The notes beneath the pieces are model-generated. The model made no database searches, was not told where the DNA came from, and was given only the letters and a program-made list of their open reading frames with translations. This document shows, piece after piece, positions 34,364 to 43,527 of a DNA stretch of 64,000 nucleotides. The stretch's first letter is position 1. Each line of letters begins with the position of its first letter. Source of the stretch: Palleronia pelagia (lineage in GTDB: Bacteria; Pseudomonadota; Alphaproteobacteria; Rhodobacterales; Rhodobacteraceae); contig NZ_FOCM01000001.1 of assembly GCF_900110115.1 (NCBI RefSeq), positions 558,001 to 622,000 of the forward strand, written 5' to 3'. Both the position numbers and the translations under genes were made by a program.

Positions 34364-36606
34364 GCGAAGGTCACGTGGTCTGCGAAGGGCAGGGCGCGGA
34401 TGCGCTGTCCCGTCGCGGCGAATATCGCATTGCCCAAAGCCGGGGCCGCGGGCGGCACGCAGGGCTCGCCGATGCCGCGGATATGGTCCGATGTTTCCAG
34501 CGCCCGCGTCGTGATCGGCGGGCACTGGGGCAGGCGCAGCGCGCGATAGCTGTCGAAATTATCCTGTTCGGGCACACCGTCGCGATAGGTCAGCTTGGCG
34601 AACATCGCGTGTCCCAGCCCCCAGGCCATGCCGCCCTGCATCTGGTTCGCCACGTTGTCGGGGTTCAGCACGCGGCCGATTTCGGACACCGCGTATCCCG
34701 CCACCAGCCGCAGGCCGCGTGGGGTGGTGGCGACCTCGACCACCTGCGCTGTGGGCACGCCGAAGGACAGGCAGAAGGCCAGCCCGCGGCCGTGCCCCGC
34801 GGGCAGATCGGTGCCCCAGCCCGACAGATCCGCCACGGCTTCGAGCACGCGGGCCGAGGCCGGATCGCTGCACAGCCGCAGGCGTTCTTCCAGGGGATCG
34901 GCCCCGGCGGCGTGGGCCAGCTCGTCGATGGCGCATTCGTGGAAGAACGCGTTGGCCGATGCGCCCACCGACCGCCACGAGCTGACGCCGACGGTCTCGG
35001 TCGCACGGTAGCCGGTGACCCGCAGGGCGGGAATCGCGAAGGGCTGGTCCCAGGCACCGGCCACTATGGCCACATCCGGCCCCATCGCCGGATACCCCAG
35101 CCGGCCCATCTGCGACGCGGCGGTCGACGGCGCGGCGATGGCGAGATCCAGCGCGCCGATGCCGCCGTCGGCCACGGCCCCCCGTGCCCGCGCTACGGCG
35201 GCCGGGCGCGGGAAGTCGTGGGTCATGTCCTCTTCGCGGGTCCAGGTGAGCTTGACCGGGCGACCCCCGGTGTGGGGCGCGATCCGGACCGCCTGGAGGG
35301 CGTAGTCGAGCTCGAGCCGCCGCCCGAAAGACCCGCCGCCGGTCAGCACGGTCACCTCCACGTCCTCTGGCGATATCCCGAGCAATTCGGCGGCCTTGTC
35401 GCGCAGCATCAACGGCACCTGGGTCGAAGTCCAGATCCGCAGCTTGCCGTTCGCAAGCTGCGCGGTGGCACTCATGGGTTCCATCGGCGCGTGGGCGAGG
35501 TAAGGCACGAAATACTCGGCGTCCCAAGGCTCGGCCGCCCCGGCCAATGCATCATCCACGTCACCGTCATCGCGCAGCCGGCTGTCGCGGGTGTCGTCGG
35601 TGAGTGCGGCCATGAGGCGGGTCCGTGTTTCACGGCTGTCCTCGCGCGGGCCTGAGGGGGCCGTCCAATCGACCCGCAGCAGCTTCGCGGCCTTCATCGC
35701 CGGGTAGGTGCCACTGGCGATGACCGCGACCGCGCCGTCCACCTGCACCACGTCGCTGACACCGCGCACGGCACGAGCCGCGCTGTCGTCGAGATTGCCG
35801 ATCGTCGCGTCCGGCCACGGCGGCTGGCGGATCGCGGCATAGACCATCTCCGGCAAGTAGAAGTCGATGCCATAGCGCGCCCGGCCCGTCACCTTGTCCC
35901 GTAGCGCGAGGTCCGGGAAGGACGTGCCCAGCAGTCGCCAGTCTTCCGGATCCTTCATCGCCACCCGGTCGGGCAGCTCGGTCTCGGCGACGCGGCCGGC
36001 CAGCGCCCCATAGGGCAGGGCGGTGCCGTCGGGCAGAACGACCTGCCCGGCCTCGGTGCGCAGGTCGCCCGCGTCAATCCCTGTCTCGGCGGCGGCGGCG
36101 CGCAGCAGCGTGGCGCGGGCCACCGCGCCGGCGGCGCGCATCTTGTCGTAGGCGTCCGGCACGGTGGACGAGCCGCCGGTGATCTGAAGGCCGAGCACCT
36201 TGGCCGCCGCCGCGCCGATGCCGCGGCCGGCCTGCGCGAGGTAGCTGTCGTCGGTGGCTGCGATGGGCAGGCCTTCGCCCGCCACGACGCCGTTCCAGTA
36301 AGCCGGCGACGGCGGGCCGTGCAGCGTGCGGATGGCGCCCCAGTCCAGGTCCATCTCTTCGGCCAGAAGCGCGGCCAGCACGCTGGTCGCGCCCTGTCCC
36401 AGCTCGGCGCGCGGGGTGATGAGCGTGACACCTGTGGCATCGAGCAGCACGTAGGGGGTGATCGGCACCTCGCCCGGGCCCGCGCTGGCCTCCAGCGGGT
36501 TTTCGGGGTCACGGACCACCAGGTAGGTGCCGAAGGCGACACCACCCGCCAAGGCGGCACTGCCGATGAGGAAACTGCGGCGCGCGATCCGGGCCGCGCG
36601 TCCCAT
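34360..36606 (-). CDS. molybdopterin-binding subunit, xanthine dehydrogenase/isoquinoline 1-oxidoreductase (IorB) family, Tat-exported
   Basis: 748 residues with an N-terminal twin-arginine signal (ARRSFLIGSAALAGGVAFG). Family blocks: LITPRAELGQGATSVLAALLAEEMD, GRARYGIDFYLPEMVYAA, VEVTVLTGGGSFGRRLELDY, GVSSWRSVGASANAFFHECAIDELA, and the C-terminal GIGEPCVPPAAPALGNAIF with the catalytic Glu. Such proteins hydroxylate N-heterocycles or aldehydes together with a small [2Fe-2S] subunit. No [2Fe-2S] subunit is adjacent here, so the partner must be elsewhere or the protein is an orphan. Its ATG overlaps the DUF177 stop (TGATG). Substrate unknown. Confidence 0.88.
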   Translation of the reverse strand: MGRAARIARRSFLIGSAALAGGVAFGTYLVVRDPENPLEASAGPGEVPITPYVLLDATGVTLITPRAELGQGATSVLAALLAEEMDLDWGAIRTLHGPPSPAYWNGVVAGEGLPIAATDDSYLAQAGRGIGAAAAKVLGLQITGGSSTVPDAYDKMRAAGAVARATLLRAAAAETGIDAGDLRTEAGQVVLPDGTALPYGALAGRVAETELPDRVAMKDPEDWRLLGTSFPDLALRDKVTGRARYGIDFYLPEMVYAAIRQPPWPDATIGNLDDSAARAVRGVSDVVQVDGAVAVIASGTYPAMKAAKLLRVDWTAPSGPREDSRETRTRLMAALTDDTRDSRLRDDGDVDDALAGAAEPWDAEYFVPYLAHAPMEPMSATAQLANGKLRIWTSTQVPLMLRDKAAELLGISPEDVEVTVLTGGGSFGRRLELDYALQAVRIAPHTGGRPVKLTWTREEDMTHDFPRPAAVARARGAVADGGIGALDLAIAAPSTAASQMGRLGYPAMGPDVAIVAGAWDQPFAIPALRVTGYRATETVGVSSWRSVGASANAFFHECAIDELAHAAGADPLEERLRLCSDPASARVLEAVADLSGWGTDLPAGHGRGLAFCLSFGVPTAQVVEVATTPRGLRLVAGYAVSEIGRVLNPDNVANQMQGGMAWGLGHAMFAKLTYRDGVPEQDNFDSYRALRLPQCPPITTRALETSDHIRGIGEPCVPPAAPALGNAIFAATGQRIRALPFADHVTFA

Positions 36607-37163
36607 CAGTCGTCGCCCTTCAGCGCGTCGCGCAACCCGGCGAAGGGCTTGGTGTCCTCGTCCCGGATCGGCTCGGCCCCCGGCGGCGTCGCGCCGACAT
36701 CGCCCATCTCGGCCCCCTCGGCGCGCGGGAAGGCGGGGATGGACAGCGCCAGCTCCTCGATCAGCACGCTGTCCAGGTGCAGCGTGTCGGGCAGCGGCTC
36801 AAGGCTGTCATCCTCGGGCATCTCCTGTTCGGCCGGCAGATCCTGCTGCTGGAAGGCCTCGACGTAGCGGCGGGCGACCGGGCGGTCGATACGCGTGGTC
36901 ACCGGCTCGAGCGTGATGCCGCAGGGCTGCACCACGGTCGCGCCCAGCGTCGCCTCGAGCCGCCAGTCGGCGCGGCCTTCGGGGTGAAGCGCGCCTGCCA
37001 GGCGCAGCTTGCGCAGTGCCGACAGGTCCAGCTCCTCGGCCAACGCCGCGCGGGTGTCGGCGTCTGGCACCAGTTCGAACGCGTGCGGATGCGTCCGGTC
37101 GAGCCGCGCCAGGCGCAGGGAGCGTGACGTCACTTTAGCGCCGTCATGGGGTGTTTGGGGCAT
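36606..37163 (-). CDS. DUF177 (YceD-like) protein
   Basis: 185 residues. DUF177 proteins are involved in 23S rRNA/ribosome-linked processes and usually sit directly before rpmF. The sequence shows the family layout: SRSLRLARLDRTHPHAFELVPD, the conserved CGITLEPVTTRIDRPVARRYVE region and acidic EEL.LSIPAFPRAEGAE end. The start at 37163 has GGAG five bases before it; 37175 is the alternative. The expected downstream rpmF is absent: the gene is instead coupled by TGATG to the molybdenum hydroxylase. Divergent from bamE, which fits the family's usual neighbourhood. Confidence 0.85.
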   Translation of the reverse strand: MPQTPHDGAKVTSRSLRLARLDRTHPHAFELVPDADTRAALAEELDLSALRKLRLAGALHPEGRADWRLEATLGATVVQPCGITLEPVTTRIDRPVARRYVEAFQQQDLPAEQEMPEDDSLEPLPDTLHLDSVLIEELALSIPAFPRAEGAEMGDVGATPPGAEPIRDEDTKPFAGLRDALKGDD

Positions 37164-37257
37164 TCGCGTCTCCATTCTTGAAGTGCGCGGTGGATTTGCG
37201 TTACCTGTCACCGGAATAGGCCGAGGCGTCTCGGCAGGACAAGGGGCAGGGACGAGA

Positions 37258-37704
37258 ATGGCAGCAGCACTGCGTCGCGGTATCGCGCTTGGTCTGGTGC
37301 TGGCGCTGGCCGCCTGCACGGCCGTCTATCGCAATCATGGATACGTGCCGACCGATCAGGACCTGGCGCAACTGGATGTGGGCGTCTCGACCCAGGCGGA
37401 CGTGACACAGGCCATCGGGCGGCCCACCAGCATGGGCGTTCTCGACGACAGCGGCTGGTATTACGTGCAAAGCCGGTTTCGCAATTTCGGCTGGCGCGCG
37501 CCGGAAGAGATCGACCGCGAAGTCGTCGCCGTCAGCTTCAACAGCGGCGGCACCGTCAGCAACATCGAACGCTACGGCCTTGAGGATGGTCGCGTCGTGC
37601 GCCTGTCGCGACGCGTGACCGAGGCCAACGTTCAGGGCGTGGGCTTCCTGCGTCAGCTGTTCGGCAACCTGGGCAACTTCAACGCCGCCGACTTCTTCGA
37701 GTGA
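37258..37704 (+). CDS. bamE: outer membrane assembly lipoprotein BamE
   Basis: 148 residues. Signal peptide with lipobox LALAAC (lipidated C20), then the SmpA/OmlA domain: YVPTDQDLAQLDVGVSTQADVTQAIGRPTSMGVLDDSGWYYVQSRF and EEIDREVVAVSFNSGGTVSNIERYGLEDG. Accessory lipoprotein of the BAM complex that inserts beta-barrels into the outer membrane. Divergently transcribed from DUF177 with a 94-base gap holding both promoters. Confidence 0.93.
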   Translation: MAAALRRGIALGLVLALAACTAVYRNHGYVPTDQDLAQLDVGVSTQADVTQAIGRPTSMGVLDDSGWYYVQSRFRNFGWRAPEEIDREVVAVSFNSGGTVSNIERYGLEDGRVVRLSRRVTEANVQGVGFLRQLFGNLGNFNAADFFE

Positions 37705-37744
37705 GGCGCCGCGCGCCGCCCGTCGGGGCGACGCGCCTGACCCC

Positions 37745-38137
37745 TCAGCGCGACGGCTCGAAATCCAGCGCCACGCCGTTGATGCAATAGCGCAGACCCG
37801 TGGGCTTTGGGCCATCGGGGAAAACGTGGCCCAGATGCGCCTCGCAGCGTGCGCAATGCACTTCGGTCCGGACCATGAAGAACTTGCGATCTTCCGAGGT
37901 CTCGACATTCGCGTCGTCGGCCGGCTTGTAAAAGGACGGCCAGCCCGTGCCGCTTTCGAACTTGTGGTCCTGGTCGAACACGGGCAGCCCGCAGCACACG
38001 CAGTTATAGGTGCCCGGCCCGTCCGGGAAATCCTCGTGCGTGCCGGCGCGTTCGGTGCCGTGCTTGCGGGTGACCTTGTAGGCCTCGGGCGTCAGTTGCT
38101 CGCGCCATTCGGCGTCGGTCTTCTCAATCTTCTCCAT
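37745..38137 (-). CDS. msrB: peptide-methionine (R)-S-oxide reductase
   Basis: 130 residues. Reduces the R-epimer of methionine sulfoxide in proteins. Zinc ligands C46/C49 and C95/C98, WPSF and the catalytic Cys118 in [11 protein letters not shown] are present. No signal peptide, so cytosolic. Convergent with bamE; an independent unit with a gap of about 130 bases to olsB on the other side. Confidence 0.96.
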   Translation of the reverse strand: MEKIEKTDAEWREQLTPEAYKVTRKHGTERAGTHEDFPDGPGTYNCVCCGLPVFDQDHKFESGTGWPSFYKPADDANVETSEDRKFFMVRTEVHCARCEAHLGHVFPDGPKPTGLRYCINGVALDFEPSR

Positions 38138-38266
38138 GACGGTCCTTCGGTGTCTCCTGTCGGGGCCGCGCGCGCCGGTGGCAGGGCGGCCTATGGTTGC
38201 ATTCCTTGGCCATTAGATAGACACGTCACCTGACCATCCAAGGGGTGAGGGGCGCCGCGGCTCGCC

Positions 38267-38998
38267 ATGATCGACCTTCAGACAGGGCGTTTCCGCCTGC
38301 GATCGGGGCGCGCGCCGGGCGATCTGGACCGGGCGATGGCGCTGCGTGCGCGGATTTTCCCGGTGGACCGGGATGGCCCCGACGCGGTGGACGACCGCGC
38401 CACCCACGCCACGGTCGAGGACAGCGTCAGCGGCGCGCCCGTGGCCGCCTTCCGCGCGCTGAGCCTGCGGGGGCCCGAGCTTGCGAATGCCAGCTACGCG
38501 GGCCAGTTCTACGACCTGTCGAAACTGGCGGCTTTTCCGGCGCCGCTGATCGAACTGGGCCGGTTTTGCGTCGCGCCCGGGGTGGGCGACCCCGACATCC
38601 TGCGGCTGGCCTGGGCGGGCATCACCCGGCTGGCGGACCGTGACGACGCGGGGCTTCTGTTCGGGTGCACCAGCTTCGCGGGTTGCGACCCGGCGCCTCA
38701 CGCCGCGGCGCTGTCGCTGCTGGGCGCGCGATATCGCGGCCCCGACCGGTGGCGCCCCACGCCCGGCCGCGGCCCGGTGGTCCGGTTCGACGACCTGGCG
38801 CCGGCCATCGATCCGCGCGCGGCGCTGCAGGCCATGCCGACGCTCATGCGGTCCTATCTGGGGATGGGCGGCTGGGTGTCCGACCACGCCGTGATCGATG
38901 CCGGGATGGGCACGCTGCATGTCTTTACCGGGGTCGAGACCGCGCGGATTCCCCCCGCGCGGGCGCGCCGTCTTCGGGCGCTGGCGGCGACAGGCTGA
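38267..38998 (+). CDS. olsB: ornithine-acyl-ACP N-acyltransferase (OlsB)
   Basis: 243 residues. Adds a 3-hydroxyacyl chain to ornithine, giving the lyso-ornithine lipid. GNAT-related family motifs: LRARIFPVDRDG, VAAFRALSLRG, LIELGRFCVAPGVGDPDILRLAWAGI and LLFGCTSFAGCD. OlsA, the second acyltransferase, is not next to it. A copy of the GAGGTATTT repeat (39027) follows. The ATG at 38267 has a weak ribosome-binding site. Confidence 0.92.
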   Translation: MIDLQTGRFRLRSGRAPGDLDRAMALRARIFPVDRDGPDAVDDRATHATVEDSVSGAPVAAFRALSLRGPELANASYAGQFYDLSKLAAFPAPLIELGRFCVAPGVGDPDILRLAWAGITRLADRDDAGLLFGCTSFAGCDPAPHAAALSLLGARYRGPDRWRPTPGRGPVVRFDDLAPAIDPRAALQAMPTLMRSYLGMGGWVSDHAVIDAGMGTLHVFTGVETARIPPARARRLRALAATG

Positions 38999-39026
38999 CG
39001 GGTCGCGCCGGTTGCGCCGTCGGGCC

Positions 39027-39051
39027 GAGGTATTTGCAGACCGGTGATGGG
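39027..39051 (+). repeat. intergenic GAG(G)TATTT repeat, copy 3
   Basis: Reads GAGGTATTTGCAGACCGGTG followed by ATGGG; between the olsB stop and the ABC-F gene. Confidence 0.5.
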
Positions 39052-39144
39052 TCGGGGCCGCGTAGTCCGGAGCCGCGCTGGTCCACGACGGATGTTCGCG
39101 CGTGCCGCGTTGACCTTCCCCGCGGCTGCGCCTACCTGCGAGCC

Positions 39145-40983
39145 ATGGCGCGTGCACCCCTTCTCCAGCTCAATGGCATCTCGCTGACCTACGGCGGGAA
39201 CCCGGTTTTCGACGATCTCGACCTCGTGGTGCATCCCGGCGACCGGGTGGCGCTGGTGGGGCGCAACGGCTCAGGCAAGTCGACCCTGATGAAGGTCATG
39301 GCCGGGCTGGTCGAGCCCGACCGGGGGGACGTCGTGCTGCCGCCCGGCACCACCGTCGGCTATATGGAGCAGGACCCGAGCATGGAAGGGTTCGCCACGC
39401 TGGGCGACTTCGCCGCGAGCGCGCTGGACCCGGGGGAGGCCTACAAGGTCGAGATGGTGGCCGAGGGGCTGAAGTTCGATCCTGCCGCCGACCCGGCCAA
39501 GGCCAGCGGCGGCGAGCGGCGGCGCGCGGCGCTGGCCAAGCTTCTGGCCGAGGCGCCCGAGCTCATGCTGCTGGACGAGCCCACGAACCACCTGGATATC
39601 GAGGCCATCGCCTGGCTCGAGGACCAGCTGAAATCCAGCCGGACGAGCTTCGTGCTCATCAGCCACGACCGGGCTTTCCTGAAGGCGCTGACGCGCGCCA
39701 CGCTGTGGATCGACCGGGGCGCGGTGCGCCGCCAGGAAAAGGGGTTCGAGGCCTTCGAGGAATGGCGGGACGCCACCTGGGAGGAAGAGGACATCCAGCG
39801 CCACAAGCTCGACCGCAAGATCAAGGCCGAAGCGCGGTGGGCCGTGGAAGGCATCAGTGCCCGGCGCAAGCGCAACCAGGGCCGGGTGCGCGCCTTGCAG
39901 GACCTGCGCCAGCAGCGCGCCGACATGATCCGGCGGCAGGGGACGGCCGCGCTGGACACCGCCGCGGCGCCGGGCAGCGGCAAGCGCGTGATCGAGGCGC
40001 GGGGAATTTCGAAATCCTACGGCGACCGGACCATCCTCAGCCCGTTCGATATTCGCATCCAGCGCGGCGACCGGGTGGCCTTCGTGGGGCCCAACGGCGT
40101 GGGCAAGACCACGGTGCTGAAGATGCTGACGGGCGAGCTTTCACCCGACACGGGCGAGGTGCAGCATGGCACCAACCTGGAGATCGCCGTCTTCGACCAG
40201 GCCCGCGCGCAGCTCGACCCGGACATGACCCTGTGGGAAAGCCTGACCGGCACGCCCGAGATGCGCGTGGGCGGCGCGGCCGATCAGGTCATGGTGCGCG
40301 GCCAGCCCCGCCACGTGGTGGGCTACCTCAAGGATTTCCTGTTCTCCGAAAGCCAGGCCCGCGCCCCGGTGCGGTCGCTGTCGGGGGGCGAGCGCGCGCG
40401 CCTGCTGCTGGCGCGGATCCTGGCGAAGCCGTCCAACCTGCTGGTTCTGGACGAGCCGACGAACGACCTGGATATCGAGACGCTGGATCTTTTGCAGGAC
40501 GTGCTGGGCGATTACGACGGCACGGTTCTGCTGGTCAGCCACGACCGCGACTTCCTGGACCGGGTCGCAACGCAGACCGTCGCCTTCGAGGGCGGGGGCC
40601 GCGCGACAATCTATGCCGGGGGCTGGAGCGACTACCAGGCGCAAAAGCCCGACCGGGCCATGCCGCAGCCGGCCGCGAAGCCGCAAACCTCCGACAAGGC
40701 GTCAAAGCCCAACAGCGGCGAGACGGGCAAGACCGGGGATGACATGTCCGGAGCCGCTCGGTTGAGCTTCACCGAATCACATCGCCTCGAGGTTTTGCCG
40801 GGCGAGATCGCTCGGCTCGAGGCTGAAATATCGAAACTTGAGCAATTGCTGGCCGATCCGGCGCTTTTCACCGCGGAACCGGTAAAATTTCGCAAGGCCA
40901 CCGAGGCACTGGCCATTCGCCAAGAAAAACTGGCCGCCGCCGAGGACGACTGGCTGGATCTTGCTGAAAAAGCGGGAGGCTGA
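39145..40983 (+). CDS. ABC-F family ATP-binding protein (Uup-like)
   Basis: 612 residues with two ABC domains and no membrane segment. Walker A GRNGSGKST and GPNGVGKTT; signature SGGERRRAA and SGGERARLLL; Walker B LMLLDEPTNHLDIEAI and LLVLDEPTNDLDIETL. A charged linker and C-terminal coiled coil (about 555-610) with LEAEISKLEQLLADP suggest the Uup branch, whose members act on ribosome function or DNA structure transitions. Start at 39145 because the ABC fold begins within 10 residues. Not a transporter. Confidence 0.92.
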   Translation: MARAPLLQLNGISLTYGGNPVFDDLDLVVHPGDRVALVGRNGSGKSTLMKVMAGLVEPDRGDVVLPPGTTVGYMEQDPSMEGFATLGDFAASALDPGEAYKVEMVAEGLKFDPAADPAKASGGERRRAALAKLLAEAPELMLLDEPTNHLDIEAIAWLEDQLKSSRTSFVLISHDRAFLKALTRATLWIDRGAVRRQEKGFEAFEEWRDATWEEEDIQRHKLDRKIKAEARWAVEGISARRKRNQGRVRALQDLRQQRADMIRRQGTAALDTAAAPGSGKRVIEARGISKSYGDRTILSPFDIRIQRGDRVAFVGPNGVGKTTVLKMLTGELSPDTGEVQHGTNLEIAVFDQARAQLDPDMTLWESLTGTPEMRVGGAADQVMVRGQPRHVVGYLKDFLFSESQARAPVRSLSGGERARLLLARILAKPSNLLVLDEPTNDLDIETLDLLQDVLGDYDGTVLLVSHDRDFLDRVATQTVAFEGGGRATIYAGGWSDYQAQKPDRAMPQPAAKPQTSDKASKPNSGETGKTGDDMSGAARLSFTESHRLEVLPGEIARLEAEISKLEQLLADPALFTAEPVKFRKATEALAIRQEKLAAAEDDWLDLAEKAGG

Positions 40984-41072
40984 GCGATGCAAATACGTAG
41001 CACTCGCCCAGAATTGAGCGAAACCCTGCTTGTTCGACGGGTCCAAGGGGCAGACAATTGCCGTAGCCGTTG

Positions 41073-41090
41073 CACGACTTATTTGTCGTG
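41073..41090. repeat. inverted repeat upstream of the outer membrane protein gene
   Basis: Arms CACGAC and GTCGTG with loop TTATTT, 83 bases before the ATG of the next gene; could be an operator or a 5' UTR stem. The surrounding 190 bases hold no gene. Confidence 0.4.
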
Positions 41091-41173
41091 TTGAGCACCC
41101 GAGGTCGCCGAATGATCAGCGTAACGAAGGCCGAAGCGCCTCGCGTCAAAGTTTGAACCACAAAGGAGCAGAA

Positions 41174-41755
41174 ATGAAACTGCTAACTGTTTCCGCCGCC
41201 GCCATCGTTGCGGCTTCCACCGCCTTCGCAGGCGGCATCGAAACTGCGCCCGCGCCCGTCGCGCCGCTGGCTCCGCTGCCGCCGGTCTCGATCGACTGGA
41301 CCGGTGCATATGCCGGTACGTCGCTGGGCTACGGCACGGGCGATATCGGTACGCTGTCCGATCCCAGCGGCGAGATCGCCGGTGTCTTCGCCGGCTACAA
41401 CGTGGATTTCGGCAATACCGTCGTGGGCGCCGAACTCGACCTCAACGCCGCCAATATCGACGATGAGCCGATTGCCTTCATCGACCGTGTGCACCGCCTG
41501 AAGGTCAAAGCCGGTTACGGCACCGGCGCAGCGCTGTTCTACGGCACCGTCGGCGGGGCGTATGCCTCGGGCGAAGTCGGTGGCGCGAGCGTCAGCGACA
41601 ACGGCTATCTCTACGGTGTCGGCGTCGATTATGCCGTTTCCGACCGCTTCCACTACGGTCTGGAACTGCTGCGTCACGAATTCGACGACTTCGACAACTC
41701 GGGTGTCGACGTGGACGCGACCACCCTTCAGGCGCGCTTCGGCTACCGCTTCTGA
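41174..41755 (+). CDS. small outer membrane beta-barrel protein
   Basis: 193 residues. Signal peptide MKLLTVSAAAIVAASTAFA, a Pro-rich linker (APAPVAPLAPLPPVS), then eight predicted beta strands with alternating aromatics, GAYAGTSLGYGTGD, VVGAELDLNAANID, HRLKVKAGYGTGAALFYGTVGGAYA and a C-terminal strand ending in Phe (QARFGYRF), the outer membrane insertion signal. Resembles OmpA/Omp25-like eight-stranded barrels. AGGAG precedes the ATG; a bidirectional hairpin follows. Expression is likely high, judged by the strong signals. Function unknown. Confidence 0.85.
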   Translation: MKLLTVSAAAIVAASTAFAGGIETAPAPVAPLAPLPPVSIDWTGAYAGTSLGYGTGDIGTLSDPSGEIAGVFAGYNVDFGNTVVGAELDLNAANIDDEPIAFIDRVHRLKVKAGYGTGAALFYGTVGGAYASGEVGGASVSDNGYLYGVGVDYAVSDRFHYGLELLRHEFDDFDNSGVDVDATTLQARFGYRF

Positions 41756-41776
41756 TCGAAAGATCTTTCGGACCGG

Positions 41777-41807
41777 AAAAGGGCAGGCCGCCGGGCCTGC
41801 CCTTTTT
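41777..41807. terminator. bidirectional terminator
   Basis: AAAA, perfect 9-base stem GGGCAGGCC/GGCCTGCCC with loop GCCG, then TTTTT. Works in both directions for the convergent outer membrane protein and PEP-mutase-like genes; the last T is within the opposing stop codon. Confidence 0.9.
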
Positions 41808-42631
41808 CAATCGGAAATGCCGTTTCGCGACAGCATGGCATCCACCTCGGCACCGGGCATGCCGTCGGTCAGGGGCGTGAAGTCCCCGTGCCGGAACATG
41901 GCGATGCCCGCATCGCGAATCGCGGCGTGGGTCACGCGGGCCAGGGCCGATCCCAGCGAAATGCGCGCCGCGCCAGCCCCCGCGAGCGCCGCGCGGTCGT
42001 GCCGGGCCAACGGACCGGCAGCCAGCACGTTCACCGGCTTCGACGTTGCGGCGCAAACCCGTTTCAGCGCCGCCAGGTCGCCTGGCAACGGCACGTAAAG
42101 GACATCCGCCCCGGCGGTATCGAACGCGGCGATCCGCGCCAGCGCCTCGTCCAGGTCGTAGCGGCCGTTCATCACCCCGTCGGCCCGGGCGCAGAGGACG
42201 AAGTCGCGGGGCAGGGCCCGCGCCGCGGCGGCCCCGGCGCGGACGCGCTCGATGGCAAGATCGCGGTCGTAATGGGCCGCGTCGGGATGGGGCGTATCCT
42301 CGATGCTGATGCCGGCCAGGCCCGCCTCGGCGGCCAGGCGCACGGTTTCGGCCACCTTTTCGGGTGCGTCGCCCCAGCCATCCTCGAAATCGCCGGACAC
42401 GGGCAGCGGGGTCGCCGCCACAAGGTCCTGCGCGTGGGCAAGCGCCTGGTCGCGGGTGAGGCTGCCATCCGGCAGGCCCAGCGTGAACGCCTGCGCCGCC
42501 GACGAGGTCGCGATGGCCCGGGCGCCCAGCGCCGCCAGCATCCGGGCTGATCCCGCGTCCCAGGCATTGGCCAGGATGAACGGGTCGCCGGGACAGTGCA
42601 GGGCGCGAAAGACCGCGCCCGGATCACTCAT
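41807..42631 (-). CDS. isocitrate lyase/PEP mutase superfamily protein
   Basis: 274 residues, TIM-barrel of the PEP-mutase/isocitrate-lyase type. FRALHCPGDPFILANAWDAGSARML, the Mg-binding region SGDFEDGWGD and SIEDTPHPDA are seen; the isocitrate lyase motif KKCGH is missing, so it is not AceA. Probably a C-C or P-C bond lyase such as an oxaloacetate decarboxylase or 2-methylisocitrate-lyase relative; substrate unknown. The start at 42631 overlaps the RraA-like gene end by 8 bases, implying a joint function. Confidence 0.85.
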   Translation of the reverse strand: MSDPGAVFRALHCPGDPFILANAWDAGSARMLAALGARAIATSSAAQAFTLGLPDGSLTRDQALAHAQDLVAATPLPVSGDFEDGWGDAPEKVAETVRLAAEAGLAGISIEDTPHPDAAHYDRDLAIERVRAGAAAARALPRDFVLCARADGVMNGRYDLDEALARIAAFDTAGADVLYVPLPGDLAALKRVCAATSKPVNVLAAGPLARHDRAALAGAGAARISLGSALARVTHAAIRDAGIAMFRHGDFTPLTDGMPGAEVDAMLSRNGISD

Positions 42632-43310
42632 GGCGCGTGTCGGGGCTACCGACCAGCTCGACGATGGCCGGTGGCACCTTGAGGCCGGCCTGCACCTCGG
42701 CATCCAGCGACGTCTCGGAATGGCGCACGGCGTCCAGCCGGGCGATCACGCTGTCGATCTGGTCGAAGGGCACGACGACCACGCCGTCCGCGTCGGCCAC
42801 GATCATGTCGCCGGTGGTGACGTGCTGCCCACCCAGCGCCATCGCGCCGCCCACCGTGCCGGGGCCGGTGGTGAAGGGCGAGCCCGGGTTCAGCCCCGTG
42901 CACCAGGCCGGAAGGCCCACCGCCTCGATCCCCTCGAGATCGCGCAAGGGCCCATCGGTGACGAGACCCATGGCGCCGCCGTTCTTCGCCATTCCGCAGA
43001 CCCGGTCGCCTGCGGCCGAGCAGCCCTGCCAGCCCGCCACGCCGATCATCAGGATATCGCCTGGCTGTACGAAGTTCAGGGCGGCCAGGGTGGCGAGGAT
43101 ATCGCCCGGCTGATTCTCGGCGCAGAGCGCGGGGCCCGCCACCCGGTGGCGATGCCGGTCCAGCGGCGCGATGCGGGTGTCCAGCGATCCGCGCCCGAAC
43201 ATGGCGTCCACGACGAAGCCGGTGGGCGTGTCCTGGAAAGCCGCGATCTGGGCCTCGGTGGGGCGCGGGCGGTCGCGTTTCACCACCAGCTTGACGGGTT
43301 CCTCGATCAT
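42624..43310 (-). CDS. RraA-like protein (HMG/CHA aldolase family)
   Basis: 228 residues. The RraA/aldolase motif [14 protein letters not shown] (G..DG..RD) is present, as is [19 protein letters not shown]. Family members are 4-hydroxy-4-methyl-2-oxoglutarate aldolases or, in gammaproteobacteria, RNase E inhibitors. Coupling to a PEP-mutase-like lyase favours an enzymatic role in cleavage of keto acids. GGAGG ten bases before the ATG at 43310 supports the start. Confidence 0.88.
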   Translation of the reverse strand: MIEEPVKLVVKRDRPRPTEAQIAAFQDTPTGFVVDAMFGRGSLDTRIAPLDRHRHRVAGPALCAENQPGDILATLAALNFVQPGDILMIGVAGWQGCSAAGDRVCGMAKNGGAMGLVTDGPLRDLEGIEAVGLPAWCTGLNPGSPFTTGPGTVGGAMALGGQHVTTGDMIVADADGVVVVPFDQIDSVIARLDAVRHSETSLDAEVQAGLKVPPAIVELVGSPDTRHE

Positions 43311-43398
43311 GTCTGCCTCCCTCTGCCTGACGGGGCGAGGGTGCGGCGGCGGGGCGGGTTCTGCAACGGGAATGTGGCAAGGTTCGTGGTGTCCGGCA

Positions 43399-43423
43399 CG
43401 AGGTATTTGGAGAAAGGTGAAAG
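43399..43423 (+). repeat. intergenic GAGGTATTT repeat, copy 4
   Basis: Reads CGAGGTATTTGGAGAAAGGT then GAAAG, in the 217-base gap between the divergent RraA-like and cysS genes. Confidence 0.5.
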
Positions 43424-43527
43424 CCTGGGGCGCGCACCGTGACGGACGTCGGGCCGGTGGCGGGCGTGAGAGCGCGCGAGGCGCCGCGGGACTTGCGCCG
43501 TGGGCCGAGACTTGCCAAGAGGCGCCC

